The notes beneath the pieces are model-generated. The model did not search any database. It was not told the origin of the DNA and saw nothing but the letters and a program-made list of their open reading frames with translations. From Clostridium celatum DSM 1785 (GTDB taxonomy: Bacteria > Bacillota > Clostridia > Clostridiales > Clostridiaceae): a stretch of DNA of 64,000 nt. Of this stretch, positions 8,969 to 17,561 are shown piece by piece (the stretch's first letter is position 1; the number at the start of each line of letters is the position of its first letter). The stretch covers positions 62,001 through 126,000 of the forward strand of contig NZ_KB291645.1 of NCBI RefSeq assembly GCF_000320405.1. The letters are read 5' to 3'. A program made the position numbers and the translations under genes.

Positions 8969-9973
8969 TTATTCTGACTTTAACTCTAATTGTTCTTTTA
9001 TTTTATCTAAAACTTTATTGTCATGGAATTCTTTACTTTGTCTTATTGCATTTTTAATCGCTTTTCCATCTGAACTTCCATGAGCCTTTATACAAATACC
9101 GTCTACTCCTAAGAAAGGTGCCCCACCGTATTCTTTATAATCAAATTTTTTCTTTATACTTTTAAATACTGGCTTTAATAGAAAAGCTCCTATCTTTGCC
9201 TTAGCACCAGAAGAAAGCATTTCTTCTACAATTATTTTTAATACAGTAGATGCTGTTCCTTCATACATTTTTAATATTGTATTTCCAACAAAACCATCAC
9301 ATACTAAAACATTTGTATTCCCTGTTGTTATATCTCTTGGTTCTATGTTACCAATAAAGTTTAGGTTCTCTTCTTCTTTTAAAAGCTTATGAGTGTTTTT
9401 AGTTAAATCATTTCCCTTTTCTTCTTCAGATCCAATATTAACTAAACCTATAGAAGGATTTTCACCTTTTAATACTCCTTTATAGTACTCTTTACCCATA
9501 TAAGCAAATTGAACTAAATACTCTGGTTTGCAATCTACATTTGCACCTGCATCAACAATCATAAAAGGACCATTCTTACCTGGCATAATAGGTGTTAAAG
9601 CTGGTCTCTTTACTCCCTTTATTCTTCCTACTATCAAAGTACATCCTGTTAAAAACGCACCTGTACTACCAGCGGAAATAACAGCATCACATGTCTTTTC
9701 TTTAACAAGCTCTAAAGCCTTACAAAGACTAGAGTCCTTCTTTCTCTTTATAGCTCTTGCTGGATGCTCATTATTAGATATCACTTCTGTCGCATTTACA
9801 ACAGTTATTTTATCTCCTTCATAATTTTGCTTATGTAACTCTTCTTTTATTATTTCCTCTGGTCCAGTTATATAGAATTCTAAGTCACTATATTCATTGA
9901 TAGCCTTAATAACACCATCAACAACAGCTTGTGGAGCATTATCTCCACCCATACCATCTATAGCAATCCTCAT
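8969..9973 (-). CDS. plsX: Phosphate acyltransferase PlsX
   Basis: PlsX converts acyl-ACP and phosphate to acyl-phosphate, the donor used by PlsY to begin phospholipid synthesis. The 334 residues begin [14 protein letters not shown], the diagnostic N-terminus, and carry [20 protein letters not shown] and DGFVGN. A GTG three codons upstream is in frame, but AAGGGG is 8 nt before the ATG at 9973 and would overlap that GTG, so I chose the ATG. Order yceD-rpmF-plsX-acpP is the conserved link between ribosome and lipid synthesis in Firmicutes. No fapR is seen. Confidence 0.96.
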   Translation of the reverse strand: MRIAIDGMGGDNAPQAVVDGVIKAINEYSDLEFYITGPEEIIKEELHKQNYEGDKITVVNATEVISNNEHPARAIKRKKDSSLCKALELVKEKTCDAVISAGSTGAFLTGCTLIVGRIKGVKRPALTPIMPGKNGPFMIVDAGANVDCKPEYLVQFAYMGKEYYKGVLKGENPSIGLVNIGSEEEKGNDLTKNTHKLLKEEENLNFIGNIEPRDITTGNTNVLVCDGFVGNTILKMYEGTASTVLKIIVEEMLSSGAKAKIGAFLLKPVFKSIKKKFDYKEYGGAPFLGVDGICIKAHGSSDGKAIKNAIRQSKEFHDNKVLDKIKEQLELKSE

Positions 9974-10028
9974 ATCTTTCACCCCTTATTTCTTTATATA
10001 TAAAGAAAAGAAAGTCATAAGACTTTCT

Positions 10029-10214
10029 TTATTCTTCAGTTGAAGCAACTACTTCTTTACCTTTGTAGAATCCACAGTTCTTACAAACTCTGTGAGCCAT
10101 CTTCATTTCGTGGCATTGTGGACATTCAACTATTCCTGGTAAGCTTAACTTAAAAGTTTGAGCTCTTCTAGAATCTCTTTTTGCTCTATATGTCTTTCTA
10201 GCTGGATTTCCCAT
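10029..10214 (-). CDS. rpmF: 50S ribosomal protein L32
   Basis: A 61-residue L32 beginning [20 protein letters not shown], with a four-cysteine zinc ribbon (CPQC and CKNC). This is the zinc-binding form; a C-minus paralogue would lack these cysteines. AGGAGGTGTAATA precedes the ATG. It follows yceD by 12 bp and precedes plsX, so the three are probably co-transcribed from the promoter at 10842-10870. Confidence 0.97.
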   Translation of the reverse strand: MGNPARKTYRAKRDSRRAQTFKLSLPGIVECPQCHEMKMAHRVCKNCGFYKGKEVVASTEE

Positions 10215-10226
10215 TATTACACCTCC

Positions 10227-10724
10227 TTATTCCCCAAACAACTCTCTAAGCTTTGCAAGCCTAATATCTACATCATAATCTAAACAACTACAATTTTCAA
10301 CATTTTTATTTACGCCGCACTCTGGACAAAGTCCTTTGCAGTCGTCCTTACAAAGTCTTTTGATAGGTAAGGTAGAAATAATACAATTTTCAATAATTTC
10401 GGTAATATCTAAACTATCACCTTCTACAAACATAGTCCCATCTTGTTGTAGGTCTATATCGTTTGTAAACCTTTCTTCTATATCAATATCTATTGGATAG
10501 ATAAAGGTATCTAAGCATCTAGAGCATGTTAATTGAAGCTTAGTTTTTATAGATGCGTTAACCACAATAACATCTTCATTAGATGTAGCTACTCCCTCTA
10601 CTTTTACATCTTCAATTGCTCTAATCTCTTCTCCCTCGAACTCTAATGGTTCTAGTTTGAATGATAAACTTATTTGTTTCTTTCTGTTTCTTTTAGATAG
10701 CAAATCTGAAAAATTAATTATCAT
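10227..10724 (-). CDS. YceD family protein (DUF177)
   Basis: A 165-residue YceD/DUF177 protein, the family linked to 23S rRNA accumulation and almost always encoded before rpmF. The C-terminal half has paired cysteines (CSRCLD near 108-113, and CKDDCKGLCPECG near 138-150), a likely metal site. An in-frame TAA stands two codons before the ATG, so the start cannot lie further upstream. No good Shine-Dalgarno sequence is within normal distance; the nearest, GAGG, lies about 24 nt upstream in a small hairpin. This odd leader may matter for expression. The biochemical role is not established here. Confidence 0.88.
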   Translation of the reverse strand: MIINFSDLLSKRNRKKQISLSFKLEPLEFEGEEIRAIEDVKVEGVATSNEDVIVVNASIKTKLQLTCSRCLDTFIYPIDIDIEERFTNDIDLQQDGTMFVEGDSLDITEIIENCIISTLPIKRLCKDDCKGLCPECGVNKNVENCSCLDYDVDIRLAKLRELFGE

Positions 10725-10841
10725 ATCTTAAGCTCTGGATTAAAATCCTCACACCTTTAAGGTATATTATACGCACTGTATAGCTTGAGCTAAAGCGTCA
10801 TTTCACTCCCTGCTACTTTTTTCTCATTTCAAACACAATTT

Positions 10842-10870
10842 ATTATATAAAGGTAAGCTATAAAAGTCAA
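10842..10870 (-). promoter_or_regulatory. Sigma-A-type promoter for yceD-rpmF-plsX
   Basis: On the minus strand TTGACT (10865-10870) and a perfect TATAAT (10842-10847) have a 17-bp spacer. The start codon of yceD is about 115 nt downstream, leaving an unusually long leader. Confidence 0.85.
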
Positions 10871-10899
10871 GCTATTTTATAATTACTTTTGTATTAATT

Positions 10900-12081
10900 C
10901 TAAGTATCTCTAGCAATAACTAATTCTTCATTAGTTGGAATAACAAATGCTTTAACTTTGCATCCTGGTTTAGATATTTCTCTAACTTTTCCTCTAACCT
11001 TGTTAGCTTCTGTATCTACTTCTACACCTAAGAATTCTAATCCTCTTAAGCATTCTTCTCTAGTTTCTGGACCATTTTCTCCAACACCAGCAGTGAATAC
11101 TATAGCATCTACTCCACCCATTATTGCAGCATATGAACCTATAGTAGCTCTTACTTTGTATTCAAATATCTTAAGTGCTAATATAGCTCTTGGATCTTTT
11201 TCTTTAAATGCTCCATCTTCTATATCTCTGAAGTCTGAGCTCTTTCCATATATTCCAAGAACACCTGATTTTTTGTTTAATAAGTCATTTACTTCATCAG
11301 CAGTCATATTTTCTTCCTTCATTAAGAAAGTAACTATAGCTGGATCTATATTTCCACTTCTTGTTCCCATTGCTACACCTTCAAGTGGAGTGAATCCCAT
11401 TGAAGTATCAACAGATACACCATTCTTAACAGCACATAAACTTGCACCATTACCTAAATGACAAGTGATTATCTTTAAGTCTTTTATATCTCTTCCCATA
11501 ACTTCAGCAACCTTGTTTGAAACATACTTATGTGAAGTTCCGTGGAATCCATATTTTCTAATTCCATGTTTTTGATATAATTCGTATGGAAGTGCATAGA
11601 TGTATGCTTCTTCTGGCATAGTTCCATGGAAAGCAGTATCGAATACAGCTACCATTGGTGTATTTGGCATTAACGCTTCACAAGCTTCAATTCCAATCAT
11701 GTTTGCTGGGTTGTGAAGTGGAGCTAATTTAAAGCACTCTCTTATGTAATCTTTAACTTCACTATTTATTACTACTGAATTCTTATACTTTTCTCCACCA
11801 TGAACAACTCTATGTCCTACAGCGCTTATTTCATCCATTGATGAAATAACTCCATTCTTTTCATCTATTAAAGCTTCTAAAACTAACTTTATAGCATCTT
11901 TGTGATCAGCCATTGGTTGTTTTACTATATATTTATCTCTTCCTTCAACCTTTTGAGTTAAAACAGAACCTTCTATTCCGATTCTTTCAACTAAACCTTG
12001 TGCTAAACTTTCTTCATTTGACATATCTATTAATTGATATTTTAATGAAGAACTTCCACAGTTTATAACTAATACTTTCAT
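10900..12081 (-). CDS. ackA: Acetate kinase
   Basis: AckA makes ATP and acetate from acetyl phosphate, a main energy-yielding step of clostridial fermentation. The 393 residues start [20 protein letters not shown], the ASKHA-fold phosphate motif. They also contain the kinase signatures near [25 protein letters not shown] and [10 protein letters not shown]. Its start is 33 bp after the end of pta, so the two form the usual pta-ackA operon. No obvious hairpin terminator follows it before the yceD promoter. Confidence 0.98.
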   Translation of the reverse strand: MKVLVINCGSSSLKYQLIDMSNEESLAQGLVERIGIEGSVLTQKVEGRDKYIVKQPMADHKDAIKLVLEALIDEKNGVISSMDEISAVGHRVVHGGEKYKNSVVINSEVKDYIRECFKLAPLHNPANMIGIEACEALMPNTPMVAVFDTAFHGTMPEEAYIYALPYELYQKHGIRKYGFHGTSHKYVSNKVAEVMGRDIKDLKIITCHLGNGASLCAVKNGVSVDTSMGFTPLEGVAMGTRSGNIDPAIVTFLMKEENMTADEVNDLLNKKSGVLGIYGKSSDFRDIEDGAFKEKDPRAILALKIFEYKVRATIGSYAAIMGGVDAIVFTAGVGENGPETREECLRGLEFLGVEVDTEANKVRGKVREISKPGCKVKAFVIPTNEELVIARDT

Positions 12082-12114
12082 TTGAACACCTCTTAAATAT
12101 TTAATTTTTTTATA

Positions 12115-13125
12115 TTATTTATTTGCATTTTGAGCTTGTGCCTGAACTGCTGTTAAAACAACAACGTTAACTATATCTTCTGAATTACATCCTCTTGATA
12201 AGTCATTTATTGGTTTTGCAAACCCTTGACACATTGGCCCTATAGCCTCTGCTCCTGCAAATCTTTGAACTAATTTATAACCAATATTTCCTGATTGTAA
12301 ATCTGGGAATATTAATACATTTGCTTTACCTGCAACCTTGCTGTTTGGAGCTTTTTGCTTAGCAACGCTTTCAACTATAGCAGCATCTAATTGTAATTCA
12401 CCATCTATTAATAAGTCTGGTCTTAATTCCTTAGCAAGTTCAGTTGCTTTTCTAACTTTATCAACCATTTCATGGTCTGCACTTCCCATTGTTGAGAATG
12501 AAAGCATTGCAACTCTTGGTTCAACCTTACAAAGATTACGAGCTGTATCTGCTGTAGCTATTGCAATAGCAGCTAATTGTTCGTAATTAGGATTTGGATT
12601 AACTGCACAGTCTGAGAATAATAACATTCCATTTTCACCATACTTAGAGCCTGGTACCATCATAATAAAGAAACTTGAAACAACAGATACCCCTGGAGCT
12701 GTTTTTATTATTTGTAAACCTGGTCTTAAAAGATCACCAGTTGTATGAACAGCACCTGATACCATACCATCAGCATCATCTAACTTTACCATCATCGTTC
12801 CAAAATATAAAGGATCTCTAACTATTTTTTCAGCCTTCTCAATAGTCATTCCTTTATTTTTTCTTGATTCATAAAAAGCATTTATATAATCATTTAATCT
12901 TTCAGATGTTTCAGGATTAATAATTTCAACTCCTGTTAAATCAACACCTAACTCTTGTGCTTTTGATAAAATTTTATTGTTATCTCCAACTAAAATTGGA
13001 TGTGCTAAACCTAATTTTTGTATTTTCTCTGTTGCAACAATAGTTCTTTCCTCATCACCTTCTGGTAATACTATTCTTTGCTTATTTTCTTTTGCCGCAT
13101 TCCATAATTTATCCATAAGTTCCAT
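12115..13125 (-). CDS. pta: Phosphate acetyltransferase
   Basis: Pta exchanges CoA of acetyl-CoA for phosphate, giving acetyl phosphate for AckA. The 336-residue short form lacks the DRTGG/BioD-like N-terminal half found in enteric Pta and matches the Firmicute type. Typical motifs are VLPEGDEERT near the start, GMVSGAVHTTGDLLRP (about 120-135) and IFPDLQSGNIGYKLVQR (about 272-288). AAAGGGG lies 9 nt before the ATG used; another ATG three codons later is less well placed. A promoter lies at 13171-13200. Confidence 0.97.
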   Translation of the reverse strand: MELMDKLWNAAKENKQRIVLPEGDEERTIVATEKIQKLGLAHPILVGDNNKILSKAQELGVDLTGVEIINPETSERLNDYINAFYESRKNKGMTIEKAEKIVRDPLYFGTMMVKLDDADGMVSGAVHTTGDLLRPGLQIIKTAPGVSVVSSFFIMMVPGSKYGENGMLLFSDCAVNPNPNYEQLAAIAIATADTARNLCKVEPRVAMLSFSTMGSADHEMVDKVRKATELAKELRPDLLIDGELQLDAAIVESVAKQKAPNSKVAGKANVLIFPDLQSGNIGYKLVQRFAGAEAIGPMCQGFAKPINDLSRGCNSEDIVNVVVLTAVQAQAQNANK

Positions 13126-13170
13126 ATCTGATTTCCCCTTTCGAATTTGTACGGTCTAATCTTCAATACT

Positions 13171-13200
13171 AATATACTCCTATGTAGCTATATTTTTCAA
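13171..13200 (-). promoter_or_regulatory. Probable pta-ackA promoter
   Basis: Minus-strand TTGAAA (13195-13200) and TATATT (13171-13176) with an 18-bp spacer, about 45 bp upstream of pta. No operator could be recognised. Confidence 0.6.
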
Positions 13201-13360
13201 TACCCAAATTCCTTAAAAATTTAATTCTTTATATTATAAATTTTCTGAAATTTTCGCTATATATGTAACATATTTTTTTATCTCCTCCAAATCCCTCTTT
13301 TTATTTATAACAAAAGAATTCATTTTTAAACCTTTAACATTAATCTTTATATATCTTCTC

Positions 13361-13373
13361 TTTATGCTATAAT
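13361..13373 (+). promoter_or_regulatory. Extended -10 promoter for tmcAL-ylbJ
   Basis: TGCTATAAT (13365-13373) is a consensus extended -10 element on the plus strand, 31 bp before the tmcAL start. The -35 region is poor, which is common with extended -10 promoters. Confidence 0.65.
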
Positions 13374-13404
13374 ACTTTTATATTTCCCAAAAAGGAGTTT
13401 AAAT

Positions 13405-14610
13405 ATGAATATTACAGGAATAATTACAGAATATAATCCATTTCACAATGGACATCTTTATCATTTAACTGAAGCAAAGTCAGCTACAAAAGCAGATGGT
13501 ATTGTTTGTATAATGAGTGGTAATTTTGTTCAAAGAGGCGGTCCTGCTATTATAGATAAATGGAAAAGAACAGAAATGGCATTAAACAACGGTGTCGATT
13601 TAGTTATAGAGCTTCCAACTTATTATGCAGTATCTTCTGCTGAATTTTTTGCTAAAGGCTCTGTTTCAATACTTAATTCACTTGGTATAGTTAATAATAT
13701 TTTTTTTGGTTCAGAGTGTGGAAACACAGAAAAGCTGATAAAGATTGCAAAAGTTTTAACGAACGAAGATGAAGATTTTAGAAATATTTTGAAAGAAAAC
13801 TTGACTCTTGGTCTTACCTTTGCAAAGTCTAGAGAAAAATCTCTTGTTGAATATTTTAAAGACGATGAACTTACTTCTATATTATCTTCTTCTAATAATA
13901 TTTTAGGAATTGAATATATAAAAGCATTACTTAGATTAAACAGTACTATAGCTCCTAACACACTTAAAAGAGAAGGTGCTAGTTATAACGAGAAAAATCT
14001 AACTTCATCTTTCGCTTCTGCAACATCTATTAGAGAAACTGTAAAAGCTAATAAATCTTTATCATCTCTAAAAGATTTTATGCCTGAAGAATCTTTTAAA
14101 ATATTTAATCAACAAAAAGAAAATGACTATCCTTTTGTTTTCGATGAAGATATGTATACATATATAAAGTATAAAATACAAACTAACTGTGTAAATTTTA
14201 ACAATCTTTACGAGGTTACAGAAGGTCTTGACAATAAAATCATAAAGGAAATTTCATCTTCTACTTCATATAACGATTTGGTTCTTAAGATAAAAAGTAA
14301 GAGATATACCTTCAGTAAAATTTCTAGAATTTTAACTCATATTTTTATTGGGCTAGACAATTTTAATATAAATGAGCTTAATGATGAAAGCAATCTTTAC
14401 GCTAGAGTTTTAGGTTTTAATAAAACAGGTAGAGAGATGTTATCATTAATTAAAGCTAATTCAAATATACCTCTTATAACTAAACTACCAAGATTTAATG
14501 ATAATCCACTGCTTGAATTAGATATACAAGCTACAAAGGCTTATTCAATATTAAATACTAAGGTTAATCCTAATAATGATTATTTAATAAGTCCTTTAAT
14601 AAAATACTAA
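13405..14610 (+). CDS. tmcAL: tRNA(Met) cytidine acetate ligase TmcAL (YlbM type)
   Basis: TmcAL uses acetate and ATP to form N4-acetylcytidine at the wobble position of elongator tRNA-Met. The 401 residues begin with the nucleotidyltransferase fold: ITEYNPFHNGHLYHL holds the HxGH motif (about 15-18), followed by IMSGNFVQRGGPA. Family members such as B. subtilis YlbM have the same start and length. AAAAGGAG precedes the ATG. It is the first of two plus-strand genes in an otherwise minus-strand region; ylbJ follows after 55 bp. Assignment rests on the N-terminal motif and total length. Confidence 0.92.
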   Translation: MNITGIITEYNPFHNGHLYHLTEAKSATKADGIVCIMSGNFVQRGGPAIIDKWKRTEMALNNGVDLVIELPTYYAVSSAEFFAKGSVSILNSLGIVNNIFFGSECGNTEKLIKIAKVLTNEDEDFRNILKENLTLGLTFAKSREKSLVEYFKDDELTSILSSSNNILGIEYIKALLRLNSTIAPNTLKREGASYNEKNLTSSFASATSIRETVKANKSLSSLKDFMPEESFKIFNQQKENDYPFVFDEDMYTYIKYKIQTNCVNFNNLYEVTEGLDNKIIKEISSSTSYNDLVLKIKSKRYTFSKISRILTHIFIGLDNFNINELNDESNLYARVLGFNKTGREMLSLIKANSNIPLITKLPRFNDNPLLELDIQATKAYSILNTKVNPNNDYLISPLIKY

Positions 14611-14665
14611 TATTACATAGTATAATAAGCATATAAATACTATAGATGGAAGGAGGCTGTTTTCC

Positions 14666-15841
14666 ATGTATAGTATTATTTTTTTATTAATTTCTATATT
14701 TTTATTACTTATTATACTTTTTAAACTATTTAATAGTAACAAAAATTATTTTATGTGCTTCTTAATAACTTTATTTATTTTTTTATTTGTTTCTAACCTC
14801 AAAAGTTGTATGGATGCTGCTTTAGTTGGCGTAAATCTAGTTGTAAAAACTATAGTTCCAACTATCTTTCCCTTTTCTGTAATATGTAATTTACTTATTT
14901 CTTATGATGGTATAGGATTATATTCAAAAATCTTAGGCCCTATTATTTGCAAGCCACTAAAACTTTCAAAATCTGCTTCTTTCCCTATAGTAGCAAGCGT
15001 ACTTAGTGGTTATCCTTTAGGTTGTAAATATTGTTGTGACTTATATTCACTAGGTTATATTGATAGAAAAGAATTCGAGAGACTCTTAAATATAGCGTCA
15101 AATGCAAGCCCTATGTTTTTAATAGGATCAATTGGAGCTGCTATGCTAGGTAATATTAAACTTGGTTTTATTTTACTTATTTCTAATTACTTATCACCTA
15201 TAATAATAGGTATTTTAACCTTAAAAAAAGCTTCTACTTATTGTAATGAGAAACCTTTAATTTCTGATAATAAAACTGCAAATTTTGGTATTGCTCTAAA
15301 AAATGCATTAGAAAAAGGAATAAATACAACTTTGCAAATCGGAGCTTTTGTTGTTATATTTTCAATAATTATAAGCATAATAAAAAATAATGCTTATATA
15401 AGCATTATTTTTAATAATATTGAAACTTTTTTTAATATTCCTAAATATTCACTTTACGGATTATTTGTCGGTAGTGTGGAATTTACAAATGGTTGTAAAT
15501 TAATAACTACACTCCCTCTTTCATTACCTTTTAAATTAAGTATAATTAGCTTCATTTGTTCTTTTTCTGGTCTTTCAGTAATTGCACAAATTAGCTCATT
15601 TATATCCGAATATAATGTTTCAATTGCTAAATATACATTTTGGAAATTCATACAAGGAATAATAAGCTTTATTATTACATTTATTATAAGTAACATTTTA
15701 AGTATTACTTCACCTGTATCTACTTTGCCAAATAATAATACTTTTAGTTTTAGCATTTACTTAGCAATATATTTAATTTTACTTATACCTATATTATTTC
15801 CACTTATAATATCTTGCATAAAAAAACTACATAGTTTTTAA
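14666..15841 (+). CDS. ylbJ: Sporulation integral membrane protein YlbJ
   Basis: A 391-residue membrane protein with about eight to ten hydrophobic segments and the family motif VASVLSGYPLGCKYCCDLYS (about 112-131), recalling nucleoside-transporter gate-type regions. YlbJ is needed for spore cortex formation in Bacillus and is mother-cell expressed there. Start: GGAAGGAGG lies 10 nt before the ATG. A CATATAAAT stretch in the gap before it resembles a sigma-E -10 element, but I could not confirm a -35. Its last 15 bp overlap the end of the convergent coiled-coil gene. Confidence 0.9.
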   Translation: MYSIIFLLISIFLLLIILFKLFNSNKNYFMCFLITLFIFLFVSNLKSCMDAALVGVNLVVKTIVPTIFPFSVICNLLISYDGIGLYSKILGPIICKPLKLSKSASFPIVASVLSGYPLGCKYCCDLYSLGYIDRKEFERLLNIASNASPMFLIGSIGAAMLGNIKLGFILLISNYLSPIIIGILTLKKASTYCNEKPLISDNKTANFGIALKNALEKGINTTLQIGAFVVIFSIIISIIKNNAYISIIFNNIETFFNIPKYSLYGLFVGSVEFTNGCKLITTLPLSLPFKLSIISFICSFSGLSVIAQISSFISEYNVSIAKYTFWKFIQGIISFIITFIISNILSITSPVSTLPNNNTFSFSIYLAIYLILLIPILFPLIISCIKKLHSF

Positions 15842-16363
15842 TTCGGCAATGTTTTCTTTAATTCTACTACCAGTTTTAGATAAATTTTCATCTATATCTT
15901 TAGCTACTTTTTCAAAAGATGCTTGCATTGATTTTATAAGCTCAGCCTTATTTTTCTCTATTTCTATATCAAGTTGCATAAGAATATCATTAGAGTAATC
16001 TCTTGATCCAATTCTAATAGCCTTTGCATCCCTTTGTGCTTGGGCTATTATCTCTTGTGCTCTAATTTTGGCTTCTCTCACTATATCATGATTTTCTAAA
16101 CTTTGTTTCATCATTTCAAAAGTTTCCTTTTGAGCCATATCATATTCTTTTTTTGCTTCTTCTAAAATTCTTTCCTTTTCACTAACAACCCATTGAGCTT
16201 TTTTTAATTGATCCGGTAAATAATTAGTTATTTGATCAATAACTTCATCAAATTCTTTAGTGTCAATTATAGCTTTACCTGTTATAGGAACTTTTGGTGA
16301 ATTTTCAACCATATCCTGTAAATATTCTAATAATTCAATAACACTTTGCTCTAATTTTTCCAA
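15827..16363 (-). CDS. Coiled-coil protein, DivIVA/ATPase-subunit-like (unknown function)
   Basis: A 178-residue soluble, highly helical protein. Residues about 55-130 form a long charged coiled coil (KAQWVVSEKERILEEAKKEY, then REAKIRAQEIIAQAQRDAKA) similar to DivIVA-type or V-ATPase subunit E/H stalk helices, which explains loose "ATPase" labels for such proteins. There is no P-loop. It follows coaD by 31 bp on the same strand, with rsmD before that, a common clostridial order. The 3' ends of this gene and ylbJ overlap by 15 bp. A scaffold or cell-pole role is conceivable but not shown. Confidence 0.8.
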   Translation of the reverse strand: MEKLEQSVIELLEYLQDMVENSPKVPITGKAIIDTKEFDEVIDQITNYLPDQLKKAQWVVSEKERILEEAKKEYDMAQKETFEMMKQSLENHDIVREAKIRAQEIIAQAQRDAKAIRIGSRDYSNDILMQLDIEIEKNKAELIKSMQASFEKVAKDIDENLSKTGSRIKENIAELKTM

Positions 16364-16394
16364 AATAAAACGCCCTTCCCCTATTTTTTTAATT

Positions 16395-16874
16395 CTATTT
16401 ATTAATTTTTCTTATGATGTCCTCTTTAATCTCAGCTGGAACTAAATTGTTAATGTCTCCACCAAACTTTGCTACTTGCTTTACTGATGATGAACTTAAA
16501 AAAGAATTTGCAGCTGATGTAGTCATAAATAATGTCTCAATATTTGAATCTAATTGTGAGTTCATAAGCGCCATTTGAAATTCATATTCAAAATCCGATA
16601 CAGCTCTTAAACCTTTTAATATTACTCTTGCATCATACTCTTTAGCTAAATCAACAAGCAGTCCCTTAAAACTAATAACCTCAACATTATGTAAATGTGA
16701 AGTTACTCTTTTAATAAGCTCTACCCTTTCTTCAATTTCAAATAACCCAACCTTATCAACATTGACTAATACCCCTACTATTAGCTTATCAAATATTTTA
16801 GATCCTCTTGTAATTATATCTAAGTGCCCATTTGTTATAGGATCAAAACTTCCTGGATAAATTGCAACTCTCAT
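16395..16874 (-). CDS. coaD: Phosphopantetheine adenylyltransferase
   Basis: CoaD makes dephospho-CoA from 4'-phosphopantetheine and ATP, the fourth step of CoA synthesis. The 159 residues begin [20 protein letters not shown] with the HxGH nucleotidyltransferase motif, and contain the [19 protein letters not shown] substrate-binding segment and [13 protein letters not shown] (ISSxxVRE-like). Length is typical. It starts 15 bp after rsmD ends; rsmD-coaD pairing is widespread. coaBC, the preceding pathway step, is also in this window at 34432-35619. Confidence 0.97.
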   Translation of the reverse strand: MRVAIYPGSFDPITNGHLDIITRGSKIFDKLIVGVLVNVDKVGLFEIEERVELIKRVTSHLHNVEVISFKGLLVDLAKEYDARVILKGLRAVSDFEYEFQMALMNSQLDSNIETLFMTTSAANSFLSSSSVKQVAKFGGDINNLVPAEIKEDIIRKINK

Positions 16875-16889
16875 ACTATTCTCCCTTAG

Positions 16890-17447
16890 TTATTCCGTAA
16901 TAAACTTATAATAACATACAGTAGTGTTACCGTATCTCTTACTTTTATTTAATTGTATATCTTCATACCCTTCATATATCTCTTCTATAGAATCTATCTT
17001 TGTAACAATTATTCCATCTTCTTTTAACATATTATTTTCTTTTATTATTTTCATAGCTTCTGGAATCATTTCCTTACAATATGGCGGATCTATAAAAATT
17101 ACGTCAAATACTTTTCCTTTGTTAGCTAAACTTCTTAAAGCTTCATAAGAATCCATATTAAGTGGATAACAACAATCATTAAACTTTAAGTCATCTACAT
17201 TCTTCTTTAAAAGCGGAAAAGTAGTATTACTCTTATCTACTAAATAAACCTCTTTAGAACCTCTACTTGCTGCCTCTAATCCTAAACTACCAGTCCCTGC
17301 AAATACATCAATAACAACTGCATCTAATAAATAGTTTTGAATTGTACTAAACATAGCTTCTTTAACTCTATCTAAAGTTGGTCTAGTTTCCATTGTTGCT
17401 GGAGGTATCAATTTACGTCCTCTTGCTCTTCCTGCTATAATTCTCAT
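16890..17447 (-). CDS. rsmD: 16S rRNA (guanine-N2) methyltransferase RsmD
   Basis: RsmD methylates G966 (E. coli numbering) of 16S rRNA in the assembling 30S subunit. The 185 residues start MRIIAGRARGRKLIPPA and contain the SAM-binding motif VIDVFAGTGSLGLEAASRG (about 44-62) and catalytic DPPY in FIDPPYCKEMIP. AGGAGG precedes the ATG. It lies 114 bp downstream of recG and is co-oriented with coaD; a recG-rsmD-coaD order is common in Firmicutes. Confidence 0.95.
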   Translation of the reverse strand: MRIIAGRARGRKLIPPATMETRPTLDRVKEAMFSTIQNYLLDAVVIDVFAGTGSLGLEAASRGSKEVYLVDKSNTTFPLLKKNVDDLKFNDCCYPLNMDSYEALRSLANKGKVFDVIFIDPPYCKEMIPEAMKIIKENNMLKEDGIIVTKIDSIEEIYEGYEDIQLNKSKRYGNTTVCYYKFITE

Positions 17448-17561
17448 TTGTTTTCCTCCTTAATCTTTAACATTCTAATTTTATCATATAATTTATCTAT
17501 TAACAATTTTTTTATTAAATTCCCATTCTGATTAATATCTAAACTCCAAATTATATATCGA

